Origin: a virus
Direction: 5' to 3' (one strand)
Virus record (IMG/VR): IMGVR_UViG_3300033141_003454
Location: 1 to 35,386 of that record
Length of the DNA stretch: 35,386 nucleotides
Part shown: piece after piece, positions 27,201 to 32,272 of the stretch
How the letters are laid out: each line of letters begins with the position of its first letter
How positions within the stretch are numbered: position 1 is the stretch's first letter
Program-made: the position numbers and the translations under genes
Notes under the pieces: model-generated
Database searches by the model: none
What the model was told of the DNA's origin: nothing
Seen by the model: only the letters and a program-made list of their open reading frames with translations

Positions 27201-30200
27201 TGGAAAGTATTTGTGAAGGGCGAGAAGGTTCATGCGAGTTCATGGCCAACCCAGGCGGCCGCCGAGAATGCAATCAAAGGCGCTGTTTCAAGAACGCCAG
27301 GTAAGAAGATGCTCTTCATCGAGGAGATCCAGAGCGACTGGCACCAACAGGGAAGGCGCAGAGGTTACGCGGCTGCGCCTGGCGTGAAACCACCTATCAC
27401 TGACCTTGACATTCCGGAGATAAGAAAGCTCCGACAGCTCGAGAAGGAATACAATCAAAGCCAGGCTGAGGCAGCATGGAATGATTATGCCGCATATCGG
27501 CTAAACGTAGTACTGCCTATCCTCGATAAGAAACTCGAAGAGGTGGGACTGGGGGCTGCATATCGTTTTCACGAAGATATCGATACCTGGGTAATTATGG
27601 AAAAATCTCCGGAGGGTGGAGGTGTACATGCTTCTGACGGAAAGACGCCCCAAGAAGCATATGATAATTTAGAGATTGGACAGACGGCTCTTGGCCCATC
27701 CAACCGCGGTGTTCCCGACGCCCCATTCAAGAAGAACTGGCACGAGCTCGCGATGAAGCGGATGTTCAGGCATGCGGTAGACAACGGTTTCGATTCCGTC
27801 GGATGGACAACGGGTCAACAGCAAGCCGACAGGTACAATCTGAGCAATTATATTGATGCTATAGATTCTAGATACGATCCAATCCGAGAAGTTTACAATA
27901 TCACTATGTATATGAAAGCGTCGGGTGATACGAACACCACTACTGTAGAGGCTGACAAGTTGGCAGAAACGGTAGGAAAAGACCTCGCCGGCAAAATGAT
28001 TAAAGATGTAGGGCAGCCTTTTGAAAAACTTAAAGACTTCGTTAAAGAACTGCCGTTGACTTTCGACCAGAAGACGCTCCTAATTAGAGAGGCTCTTCTG
28101 CCAATAGCAAATATGAGCGACGAAACGGTTGGCCTGTACAAGGGTCTATCCCCAGATCAACAAAAAAAGATCAAGCAACTTTCTACGGCTGACAGAGAGG
28201 GTAGGACACAAAAGACTTATAGGGGCCTCGACCTCAAGGTTGGCGGCGAGGGTATGAAATCTTTCTACGATAAGTTCCTGCCGGCATTCGCCAAGAAGTA
28301 CACGAAGAAGTGGGGCGGCAAGGTTTCTGAAGAGACCCTTGCGCCATCAGGTGATGAGGTGCGGGTTCTGATAACAACGGATGGCTATACCGTTGAACAT
28401 GGCAGTGAGTCACATGAGTTCGATAACGAGAAAGATGCAGACGATTATGCCGCCGATGTCCGCTCTGGAGAAACCGTCCACTCCCTCGCCATCACCCCAC
28501 AGATGCGAGAGTCCATTAAGACTGAGGCTCAGCCAGCATATGCCATCCGCCGGCGAGAGCCCGAGACTCGCGAAGAGCTGAGGGAACGCATCAAGGCGGT
28601 ACCTGGTGTGGATCCTGAGGCGATGGAGAAGGTTGTTGAGCATATCTCCAAGGTTCAGAAGCTGACGCCCGAACAACAGGAAGCAGAGAAGCAGAGGCTC
28701 CTGGCGCTTGTGCGGCGCCGCGAGCCCACAGAGCCCGTTAAATTTGCTGAGACTCTTTCAGCTGCAGCCAAGGCAGAGAGGGAAGAGAGGATCCGCGAGG
28801 AAGAAGACTTCGAGGAACAATTCTTCGAGGAGCAGGACGAGATCCAGGCGCAATTACAGGAAGAAGACGAGAGCAAGATCCGCGAGGATGAGCATGAGGC
28901 GTACATCATGGAGACCGCGAAAGCTTCCGACGAGAAAGCCCGGCTGCAGGAGAAGATAAAGGACGTCCGCCGGCAGAGGGATATTAAGATCGCAGAGCAG
29001 AAGGCCTTCCACCGCGAACAGAAGCAGAGGATGCGCCAGGTGTGGACAGACCGGCAGGCCCGTCGTGAGTTCATCTGGGACTACGCGAAGAAGCATTTGG
29101 AACCAGGCGATCGCGAGAAGGTCCTCAATCAGATCAAGGCCGCGGCGCCGACCGATCTCAGTATGCAGCGCGCGATCGAGCGCATCGATCGGCTCGAGGA
29201 ACAGTACGCCAAGAAGAAGCAGGAGAACCGCGTCAAGAAGCTGATGAAGATTGTGAATCGTAGGCTCAAGGCGAAACAGGGCAAGAACGTCCTCCGCGTG
29301 GAGTACGCGGATCCGCTGCGAGCTATGGTCGACGCGATGGATCCCACGAAGCCTGCAGCCAAGACGATCGCCGATATCAGTAAGACGAAGAAGTTCTTTG
29401 ATGATCATCCGGAACTGAGAGAGGATCTGCCTCCCCGGATCCAGGCCAGGATCGAACGCCTGCAGAAGCGCCCGGTTGGCACCATGTCGATGGACGAGCT
29501 GCAGGAGACAGAGATGGCAATCCTCACGATGCTGAAGCAGAACGATCTCAAGGGGAAATTCATCGGCCGCGGCCGCTGGCGCAACATCGAGGATCCTGCT
29601 CGGGAGATCATCGAGAAGATGCAGATTCATAAACGCGTCGGTGGCACACTGATGACCAGGACGCCCCTCGAGCCTGGAGCAGCTCCGGAGCGCCGCGGAT
29701 TAGGGAAGGTCCTGGTCGACTGGTATGACGACATCGATCTCATGGCCAGGATCATGGATGCCGAAGAAGATGGACCCGCTTCCCAGATCTTCTATGGCCA
29801 ACTGAACAAGGCTGAGGCTCAGCGCCTCGAGGATGTTCAAGAACTCAAAGCTTCCTTCCGCGCATCTCTGCAGAGGAGAGACGCAGATGTTGGCAAGGAG
29901 CTGTATAAGATGAGTGATGTCCTCCCTGGACCCGTTGAGGTGAAGGGAAGGGATCCGGAGACAGGAGAAGAAATCACAACGGCGATCGAGGAGATCCAGG
30001 TACCTGAAACTCGTGACGATCGCGACCGCCTGGTTTCATCAAAGAGGACCCTGCGCCTGACTCCAGCCCAGAAGATATCCCTGCTGCTTACCGCCAGGGA
30101 TCCGGATGGATGGAGATCCCTGTCTCAGAGTTCTGAAAACGAGGTCCTCCGATCGCAGACCGAGAAACTTCTTCGCCGCGGCCGCACTACGCGCGTGACG

Positions 30201-31847
30201 ATCGGGAAGATCACGTCAGCTGACATCAAGGCACTGGATGAGAGTTTGACGGAGCGTGAGCGGTCAGTCCTGGAGGCAGCTTCCGAGTTCTTCAACGTCG
30301 ACAGCAAGCGCCTGGTCAACGAGGCCAGCAGAGATCTAGAAGGGTACGACATTGCCGGGCAGGATAACTACTTCCCGAAGATCACCGTCAAAGAATTTAT
30401 CCGCCGTGGCCAGCGAGGCGCTCTTCCTGGCGCGACCTTCCAGCAGCAGACGCTGGAGGACCTGGGGATCCTCAAGGAGAGGCAGCCAGGTGCGAGAGCT
30501 CCTGTTCTCATCAAGGACATCTTCCAGGTCCTCGAGGAGCACATCGCTAAGATCTCAGCGTACCACGCATACGCGGCGCCGCTCCGTCAGATCAAGAGTG
30601 TCTTCAACTGGGTAGATAAGACCCCAGGTGGCGGCCGCATCAGCCTGGAGAATGAGATGCGGAAGGCCTATGGACCTGAATGGGTCAACAACCTGAAGGA
30701 CCTGATCGGCCGCGTTGAGGTCCAGAGCCACCAGCTGGATCCATTTGAGCACGTCATGGAGTGGCTACGCAGCCGCACAGTGGGCGCGATCCTTACAGGG
30801 AGACCCACGGTATGGGCTAAGCAGGCGATCTCGTATCCTCTGGTTGCTATGGAATTGGGGTATGGGAACATGGCCCGATCGCTACTTCCCCTGAGGGGCG
30901 ACCGTGGCGCGATCGCGGACAAGGTTGTCAGCCAGAGTCCGGAAGTGGTCAACAGACTTGTTCACGGCCGGATCTCTCGAGACATTGGAGACTATGTCGG
31001 CCGACACTTCATGCTGGACCTCCTGGCTGACGATAAGCCGTCGACCGAGAAACTCTCGACCGGAGTGCGAGTTGGTGACAGGATTGCGATCCGGAGGACC
31101 GCACTGGCTGCTTACTTCAAGGCTCAGGAAGATCTGGGGGCCGACGCCAGCGAGGAAGAACTGATGAAGCGATCGCGGTACTGGCTCGAGAGGGCGATCA
31201 AGAGAACGCAGCCAGCATGGCACCTGAAGGATCTCACCGTGATGGGAGGATCCCCGAGCGTGGCCAAGAGATGGTTCTACACCTTCCGGACGTTCAGAGA
31301 CAAGGTGATCAAGATGCAGCGCATGGCGGTCCTCAGATATTCAGAGAGCGATCGGTCGACCGGTGAGAAGGTGAAGATGGCGCGCGACCTGGTGTACATC
31401 AATCTCGTGGCGTTTCTCCTGGCCGCCCTGGTCAATGAAATCTGGAACAAGCTCCGGAAGCGGAAGAAGAAATACATGAAAGAGAAGACGACCCAGGACA
31501 AGGCGGTCGACCTGGCGCTGAGGACCTCGGACAATCTTCTTGGCAACTACTTCCTGATCGGTGAAGGCGCGAGTCTCATCGTGAGGCAGATGGCGAAGAA
31601 GAGAAACTACCGCGGGGACGTGTTGAGATCTCCGGTGGTTGAAACGATGAACGATCTCCTCGAGATTGGCCCGGATGTTGTCCAGGCGATCCAGTACAAA
31701 GCTGGCGAAGACGAGGAGAAGTTTGAAGCAGCCATGTGGAGACTCGCAGAAAAGGCCAATCAGACGGCCGGACGCGCAATAGGCGTTCCTTTAGAGGGTA
31801 TATGGGATATGACGGAAACTGTGACAGGTGGGCTGGAAGAAGAGTGA
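18204..31847 (+). CDS. Giant multidomain polyvalent protein (4547 aa), probably injected
   Basis: One uninterrupted 13.6-kb reading frame. The order is: a disordered Pro/Glu-rich N-terminus (1-110); a short polyvalent-type motif (G-L-I-L-K-G-K-S-H-E-T-W, about 165-180); hydrophobic helices (about 381-410 and 550-566); a ParB-like domain (675-797); a gp88-like Cys-cluster domain (about 1172-1430); a RadC-like JAMM domain (1700-1830); a probable degenerate second JAB (1872-1994); an inorganic-pyrophosphatase-like domain (2026-2165); a phosphoribosyltransferase (2285-2530); an ART/KptA-like domain (2545-2685); a long polyvalent module (2712-3442); a coiled coil (3450-3720); and a C-terminal module with membrane helices (3835-4547). 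This is the architecture of phage polyvalent proteins such as P1 DarB relatives, which are packaged and enter the cell with DNA. A role in counter-defence or host take-over is inferred from that family, not shown here. Eight copies of a Y-[A/S]-[V/I] motif mark domain borders. Confidence 0.85.
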   Translation: MDTDTFLMELNKTHEDPSLMDPGGEFVPEETEELPVPELRIEGPPPEPEPVPTPEPEILEQPAAAPPPVAPLELAPEKIEKPTPTMESLVSPETSQKFLAELEMMKPAGATKKGVQPISPEFDPEGIDYDYKSAEEVGMKPDETGHWASRRPYTDEESEALGLPPGSGLILKGKSHETWNKTLEGEASAGYVVVRGEGNRYYSVPAPQADDKMGVLEQWKRRGEQTLGDPEARGFQFLPGSSWEEQSYRAATVSLGNEDTGRKRLHEMSDTQLYKMARHMWHPLESFKSFFTGSSKEQSERRRLPKFIRNPAPLTMIPEERRAKGIRRLWADVKERKVTSYTREERKRIEDALFARMNKRLVTMEKFKTEEERRGKTILSRAVIGAAEMIPYMENIALGPTMFIGGETPARASEMMAGEVALDEEGKARLTKPGVEAGEAYTKGVIGSAATFYIEKFLGRQLGKVAGKVGGRFLPAGFTTGIKNLKGKIPLLPVFEKINKLTGFGSLTEEIFVEEYAEALVNAIGNLQNDYESGNLPPLLERLSDAHKNFIKAVPDMALAMMFLRGSQHAASMPAYLADRGHDKLDQTLNALGVPYNPRATKKTKSSLIEKAFSDLVSAGEAKTLHDSVNDAITEEIEAIYGVKEAEEEVAPVKPVKEAAEKPEAAPAPKEPSPAEAIDINTLSETTREDIKYATDLWPDEEAGPKADEVYWVRTEKPTSELMSVFSEDADPVQTMIEAGYDIEGLAEDIAQNGLENPIVVGDTIEGQHRILAANIAGMDTLPVIEMKHKEKEAPDAKTEEGEPVQLYRPEEGGVRPGEQGPGEEGVRPDVKGEVGTTEELVAVLNDITPESITVKQFGKQLAIVTESGEAIAVRRMAPPAPDTPGAKAWFAKSIIGDDRGATFDHPDDGLPVTIPEEYEDFVALAPEEQARILSAYAPAAAHDVETDNYVVEERSFLKPKVHLEEIFHSGVGRLSADSQSDINEKYGDEESAYSSEAYKTGNFSDDPADQALKSIHDGSVYRRNVLDDPDTPTAPEPTLTVTPQDDSETPISTYAVRKGIRKPPWQTLDLQSPEAKTLARRMSIEFEMMDILIGPLDRTKAFDYKGTKSMDPSDLAMAFNEALRDGTIQRLMDPGVPAEDLAADMGLKGKKKKAFLEEVRILRTAPLYDTPGVRSVLGDNTKTHMGTGFAIFTCAPTAPCKECYAARSQLMSSIPAVRKHIRNTFHIFVDPIGWGKRVALEAARQNRHVMPFIRLNDVGDLTGGQMLKGFNAVAENSDRPVHVFSRHHDMLARLKGTAQSPFFKMGSLDRDLYTFYGLPYLLDNMKERSIANAWLYTDPAEIPAMETLMDEDELPLILAASVKLHNGLPADMKAYSCPCDSGSRLAVKSCIQCALSNKGCYMGFFNKGIDADGRMWNLMDRDRPDEITPVAFNVTGDSWEGTEPGQNKRPAGQPRIPANKAWANVTAEVLKMKAKAIIANIRHYENGYKKDIVLKDPRFPDTVVRTKSKPRALKYVKRLRAAAGDALGGTFWLPGGVDPNEDVAYRDTVPITSPRAISRLRNESQDATDPERYAVERVSPEATVVPDLDVAEERVATPAEKAKSAELGRQASMGPAADTPAATVTDADITKYAVSRNVDPEKARASMKKDLEDIVASSTDAYEKQERYESVRGAFIFGGAERWQAAFKYGDTVSSIVPELVKDRNVAFDIRGYAINNPRDFAALLMPLRSPYFETMKVAFLDRKNRVIKSNVVTVGILDASLIHAREMMTGMPENTAGVVISHNHPSGDPSPSAEDIRITKVIVKAFEDAGINVQDHVITNGGTFFSFREEATVAFPEIPQSAKEKKLVRRKIKEPAVMPGTEAWETVRRSELPIIMTPDDIAKMAKGLRQANPLMGHAIYLNTKNRVVGVERMPLDISMKDFRKRITLAVSREGASGYVLDWPAPNDDMAFNVGREAINLSSSLDVKIYDMATANSRSTREEGILVFMEKPVEYTTGEEKKKAQEVREAGRETETAPTEAQKEAGNYAKGKLALQGMNISIENPKGSTRSGVDPGGQKWEQQLQNSYGYIKRTEGADGDQIDVFINDENPISETVFVVNQVNPKTAEFDEHKVMLGFENLNDATQAYLSNYQEGWQGLGSIDAMSIDEFKEWIKSDKPKNSRPAVKPEAQDARRNLEIELRYSVERRSDQPRDLTPDERNEIDAVLATDNLDATAGALAFGEKNVGDEPLAVTLVDMREDLLKQTDALVADPAKMQEALDNVVKAQLLREAVEVIHGVKYAVERRTVSLPTTVGPNPGTTTTKVTMSHPDFKKAKSGDLEAADRFVRAATKPGLMVWAKANIKSDDVIMPILAEEASGRNKIPLAFANYLSEETGADYTADIVQSVRAMHTGKGAMYRMLQRPAFDGPVVAGKRYWIVDDHFTMGGTIIEAANHIVQNGGEVAGIATISKSNTAPPNLTIDTAQAEEVRSRYGNTILQEFNIDPAALTASEGRYLLTFVSDESLRKRLAKVRDEIGQTEAQGEIFPRQVAESAVRYAIARAEKGVLFHVTTRDNLQKIRKEGLKNFQTTNWVDAQGQRQGKGEIFAFERVEDALRWGFKMDWDLFKGNQEGDVVLVKMRRGTDKWDVDTASPLEQAGAKGQWLKRYQGVPVEDILADVEFNKDMMPIMRKLTAAEVGDIPVEDVFPENTRYAVEQQEAQPPAETLPPEQEEVPPIWKSGMYETVENKLPGSVTGPQLVSLLESWARKGQLKRAELDDSGILDWARETKGKVSKADVLAELERRTIEVGEVMKGADIEENISNELNLELEGQDIPSMPLEWLRVADDLTEAAQEYQRDGNTELAEKYFRMAEEANIHAEGIADGTTADGTKFAQWQVPGGENYKELLLTLPVTKEAIPDPNIATFEEMGKKHYPDSEIRIVDVSESTSQKRYDMYVDDKLKWTGLAGDYDPQVHGTRRGFTDGHWDEPNVLAHIRFDERTTPGDITGMEVRKTTGGRPWKVFVKGEKVHASSWPTQAAAENAIKGAVSRTPGKKMLFIEEIQSDWHQQGRRRGYAAAPGVKPPITDLDIPEIRKLRQLEKEYNQSQAEAAWNDYAAYRLNVVLPILDKKLEEVGLGAAYRFHEDIDTWVIMEKSPEGGGVHASDGKTPQEAYDNLEIGQTALGPSNRGVPDAPFKKNWHELAMKRMFRHAVDNGFDSVGWTTGQQQADRYNLSNYIDAIDSRYDPIREVYNITMYMKASGDTNTTTVEADKLAETVGKDLAGKMIKDVGQPFEKLKDFVKELPLTFDQKTLLIREALLPIANMSDETVGLYKGLSPDQQKKIKQLSTADREGRTQKTYRGLDLKVGGEGMKSFYDKFLPAFAKKYTKKWGGKVSEETLAPSGDEVRVLITTDGYTVEHGSESHEFDNEKDADDYAADVRSGETVHSLAITPQMRESIKTEAQPAYAIRRREPETREELRERIKAVPGVDPEAMEKVVEHISKVQKLTPEQQEAEKQRLLALVRRREPTEPVKFAETLSAAAKAEREERIREEEDFEEQFFEEQDEIQAQLQEEDESKIREDEHEAYIMETAKASDEKARLQEKIKDVRRQRDIKIAEQKAFHREQKQRMRQVWTDRQARREFIWDYAKKHLEPGDREKVLNQIKAAAPTDLSMQRAIERIDRLEEQYAKKKQENRVKKLMKIVNRRLKAKQGKNVLRVEYADPLRAMVDAMDPTKPAAKTIADISKTKKFFDDHPELREDLPPRIQARIERLQKRPVGTMSMDELQETEMAILTMLKQNDLKGKFIGRGRWRNIEDPAREIIEKMQIHKRVGGTLMTRTPLEPGAAPERRGLGKVLVDWYDDIDLMARIMDAEEDGPASQIFYGQLNKAEAQRLEDVQELKASFRASLQRRDADVGKELYKMSDVLPGPVEVKGRDPETGEEITTAIEEIQVPETRDDRDRLVSSKRTLRLTPAQKISLLLTARDPDGWRSLSQSSENEVLRSQTEKLLRRGRTTRVTIGKITSADIKALDESLTERERSVLEAASEFFNVDSKRLVNEASRDLEGYDIAGQDNYFPKITVKEFIRRGQRGALPGATFQQQTLEDLGILKERQPGARAPVLIKDIFQVLEEHIAKISAYHAYAAPLRQIKSVFNWVDKTPGGGRISLENEMRKAYGPEWVNNLKDLIGRVEVQSHQLDPFEHVMEWLRSRTVGAILTGRPTVWAKQAISYPLVAMELGYGNMARSLLPLRGDRGAIADKVVSQSPEVVNRLVHGRISRDIGDYVGRHFMLDLLADDKPSTEKLSTGVRVGDRIAIRRTALAAYFKAQEDLGADASEEELMKRSRYWLERAIKRTQPAWHLKDLTVMGGSPSVAKRWFYTFRTFRDKVIKMQRMAVLRYSESDRSTGEKVKMARDLVYINLVAFLLAALVNEIWNKLRKRKKKYMKEKTTQDKAVDLALRTSDNLLGNYFLIGEGASLIVRQMAKKRNYRGDVLRSPVVETMNDLLEIGPDVVQAIQYKAGEDEEKFEAAMWRLAEKANQTAGRAIGVPLEGIWDMTETVTGGLEEE
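20226..20594 (+). other. ParB-like (ParB/sulfiredoxin fold) domain in the giant protein
   Basis: Residues 675-797 contain the strand V-Y-W-V-R, a helix (GYDIEGLAEDIAQNGLENPI) and the signature I-E-G-Q-H-R (765-770) followed by I-L-A-A-N-I-A-G, equivalent to the G-x-H-R nucleotide/nuclease motif of ParB-like proteins. Members bind CTP or act as nucleases. Which activity applies here cannot be told. Confidence 0.75.
21717..22493 (+). other. gp88-like cysteine-cluster domain in the giant protein
   Basis: Eight cysteines fall in two groups: C1195-x5-C1201-x2-C1204-Y and C1378-x-C1380-x10-C1391-x2-C1394-x6-C1401. Between them lies FIRLNDVGDLTGGQMLKGF and V-H-V-F-S-R-H. This matches my memory of the mycobacteriophage 'gene product 88' family found in polyvalent proteins. 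The cysteines could bind zinc or an iron-sulfur cluster. Biochemical function is unknown. Confidence 0.6.
23301..23693 (+). other. RadC-like JAMM (JAB/MPN+) domain in the giant protein
   Basis: H1784-x-H1786-x7-S1794-x2-D1797 is a perfect JAMM metal-binding motif inside SHNHPSGDPSPSAEDIRIT. It is preceded by the RadC-type line H-A-R-E-M-M. All metal ligands are present, so a Zn-dependent isopeptidase or peptidase-like activity is chemically possible. RadC-family members themselves have no settled function. Confidence 0.85.
23817..24185 (+). other. Probable degenerate second JAB-like domain
   Basis: Residues 1872-1994 start with L-P-I-I-M-T-P-D-D-I and continue AIYLNTKNRVVGVERMPLDI, which parallels the core strands of RadC-type JAB domains (strand, N-x-K-N-R-V, strand). 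The HxH motif is absent, so if homologous it is inactive and could be a binding or structural partner of the active copy. This is a weak call. Confidence 0.4.
24279..24698 (+). other. Inorganic-pyrophosphatase-like polyvalent domain
   Basis: Residues 2026-2165 contain ISIENPKGSTRSG, then Y-G-Y-I-K-R-T-E-G-A-D-G-D-Q-I-D-V (Y-G up to V2085) and V-F-V-V-N-Q-V. The acidic D-G-D-x-I-D-V cluster resembles the metal-binding loop of soluble inorganic pyrophosphatases. This conserved line is common in phage and conjugative-element polyvalent proteins, where the fold has been named InPase-like. Confidence 0.7.
25056..25793 (+). other. Phosphoribosyltransferase domain
   Basis: Residues 2285-2530. The PRPP-binding loop is V-D-D-H-F-T-M-G-G-T at 2420-2429, preceded by hydrophobic strand Y-W-I and followed by a helix, as in type I PRTases. 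The base-binding hood cannot be matched to a particular substrate. Confidence 0.75.
25836..26258 (+). other. ADP-ribosyltransferase/KptA-like domain
   Basis: Residues 2545-2685 start L-F-H2550-V-T-T-R-D-N-L-Q-K-I-R-K-E-G-L, the H-x-T opening of the ART/KptA fold. A G-E-I-F-A-F strand with an aromatic 'A-L-R-W-G' helix follows, then D-V-V-L-V-K-M. The fold family uses NAD+ or RNA 2'-phosphate. The third catalytic residue cannot be placed with certainty. Confidence 0.55.
26337..28529 (+). other. Large polyvalent-protein-associated module
   Basis: Residues 2712-3442 contain a well-known chain of motifs seen in phage and conjugative-element proteins: W-x-S-G near 2718, HWDEPNVLAHIRF near 2970, F-I-E-E-I-Q-S-D-W-H at 3038-3047, DAPFKKNWHELAMKRM near 3171, WTTGQQQADRYNLS near 3200, GLDLKVGGEGMKSFYDKFLP near 3341 and S-L-A-I-T-P-x-M-R-E-S near the end. 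Conserved E/D/H/W residues suggest a catalytic role that I cannot name. Confidence 0.7.
29706..31847 (+). other. C-terminal polyvalent/membrane-associated module
   Basis: Residues 3835-4547 begin L-V-D-W-Y-D-D-I-D and include Q-D-N-Y-F-P near 4055, then a helical domain and two hydrophobic segments near 4396-4414 (LVYINLVAFLLAALVNEIW) and 4443-4463. This type of C-terminus closes many giant ejected phage proteins (LPD38-like, from memory) and may insert in the cell envelope during ejection. Confidence 0.5.
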
Positions 31848-31853
31848 ATGTTC

Positions 31854-31881
31854 TTGACGCCCAATAACCAGAAGGTAAACA
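31854..31881 (+). promoter_or_regulatory. Candidate promoter overlapping the second repeat copy
   Basis: TTGACG (31854-31859, 5 of 6 to a sigma70 -35 box) is followed after 16 bases by TAAACA (31876-31881, a weak -10 match). The 21-bp repeat spans exactly this interval. It precedes the gene at 31901 and would give the fibre and lysis block its own promoter after the 13.6-kb gene. The match is modest, so a phage-polymerase promoter is an alternative. Confidence 0.35.
31859..31879 (+). repeat. Direct repeat copy 2, upstream of the fibre/lysis block
   Basis: Matches positions 1-21 at 20 of 21 bases (a C to A change at the 15th base). It begins 11 bases after the giant gene's stop codon and ends 21 bases before ATG 31901. 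Flanking bases outside the 21 are not conserved, which argues for a functional element rather than a recent duplication. Confidence 0.7.
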
Positions 31882-31900
31882 GACAGTAGGAGGTAATGAA

Positions 31901-32260
31901 ATGAAAAGACGTATATTGAAGATGTTCTTAATTCTCGTCGTCCTGGGTGCGGCCAGGTTGGCCATTGCTCTTTACGATACAGGGTATGGCAGCCAACTCA
32001 CTGCCACCACGGTAACTGGGCGCATGTCTGGCTTCACGGCCAATATGGTTTCCGTCTACAACAACAACTCAACGAACGACTTCTTCTTTTTGCTCAACTG
32101 CTCAACCAATACTTTCAACACAAGGCTGGCGGCTGGCACTACGATCAGGGTAGCCCCTGCATCTGGCATCACATTAAACGCTGGAGGCCAAGACAGCATT
32201 GAATCTATTTGCTATGCCACTACGAACCTCACGGCCTCTTTCGACGTCGCCACCTACTAA
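31901..32260 (+). CDS. Small exported beta-rich protein
   Basis: A 119-aa protein with a strong ribosome-binding site (taggaggta). The N-terminus is a signal peptide (M-K-R-R then a hydrophobic core ILKMFLILVVLGAARLAIA) with likely cleavage after A-I-A. The mature part of about 95 residues is Thr/Asn/Ser-rich, with alternating strands (FFFLLNCSTNTFNT; R-V-A-P-A-S-G-I-T-L) and two cysteines that could form a disulfide outside the cytoplasm. It resembles small phage-encoded beta-sandwich proteins placed before fibres. It is 12 bases from the next gene. I do not recognise the family. Confidence 0.6.
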   Translation: MKRRILKMFLILVVLGAARLAIALYDTGYGSQLTATTVTGRMSGFTANMVSVYNNNSTNDFFFLLNCSTNTFNTRLAAGTTIRVAPASGITLNAGGQDSIESICYATTNLTASFDVATY

Positions 32261-32272
32261 GGAGAGTATACT

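Larger units (their letters stand above)
21366..28553 (+). repeat. Eight domain-border motifs, Y-[A/S]-[V/I]-x-R type
   Basis: The tyrosine of each copy is at residue 1055 (TYAVRKG), 1574 (RYAVERV), 1633 (KYAVSRN), 2184 (RYSVERR), 2282 (KYAVERR), 2538 (RYAIARA), 2693 (RYAVEQQ) and 3446 (AYAIRRR). Most are followed by a low-complexity or new-domain start. The codons differ between copies, so the repeat is maintained at protein level. Confidence 0.75.

Noticed and set aside
18204-31847. Giant gene as a virion RNA polymerase (N4 type)
   Set aside because: Size and position would fit, but I see no polymerase motifs. The recognisable domains are those of polyvalent proteins.
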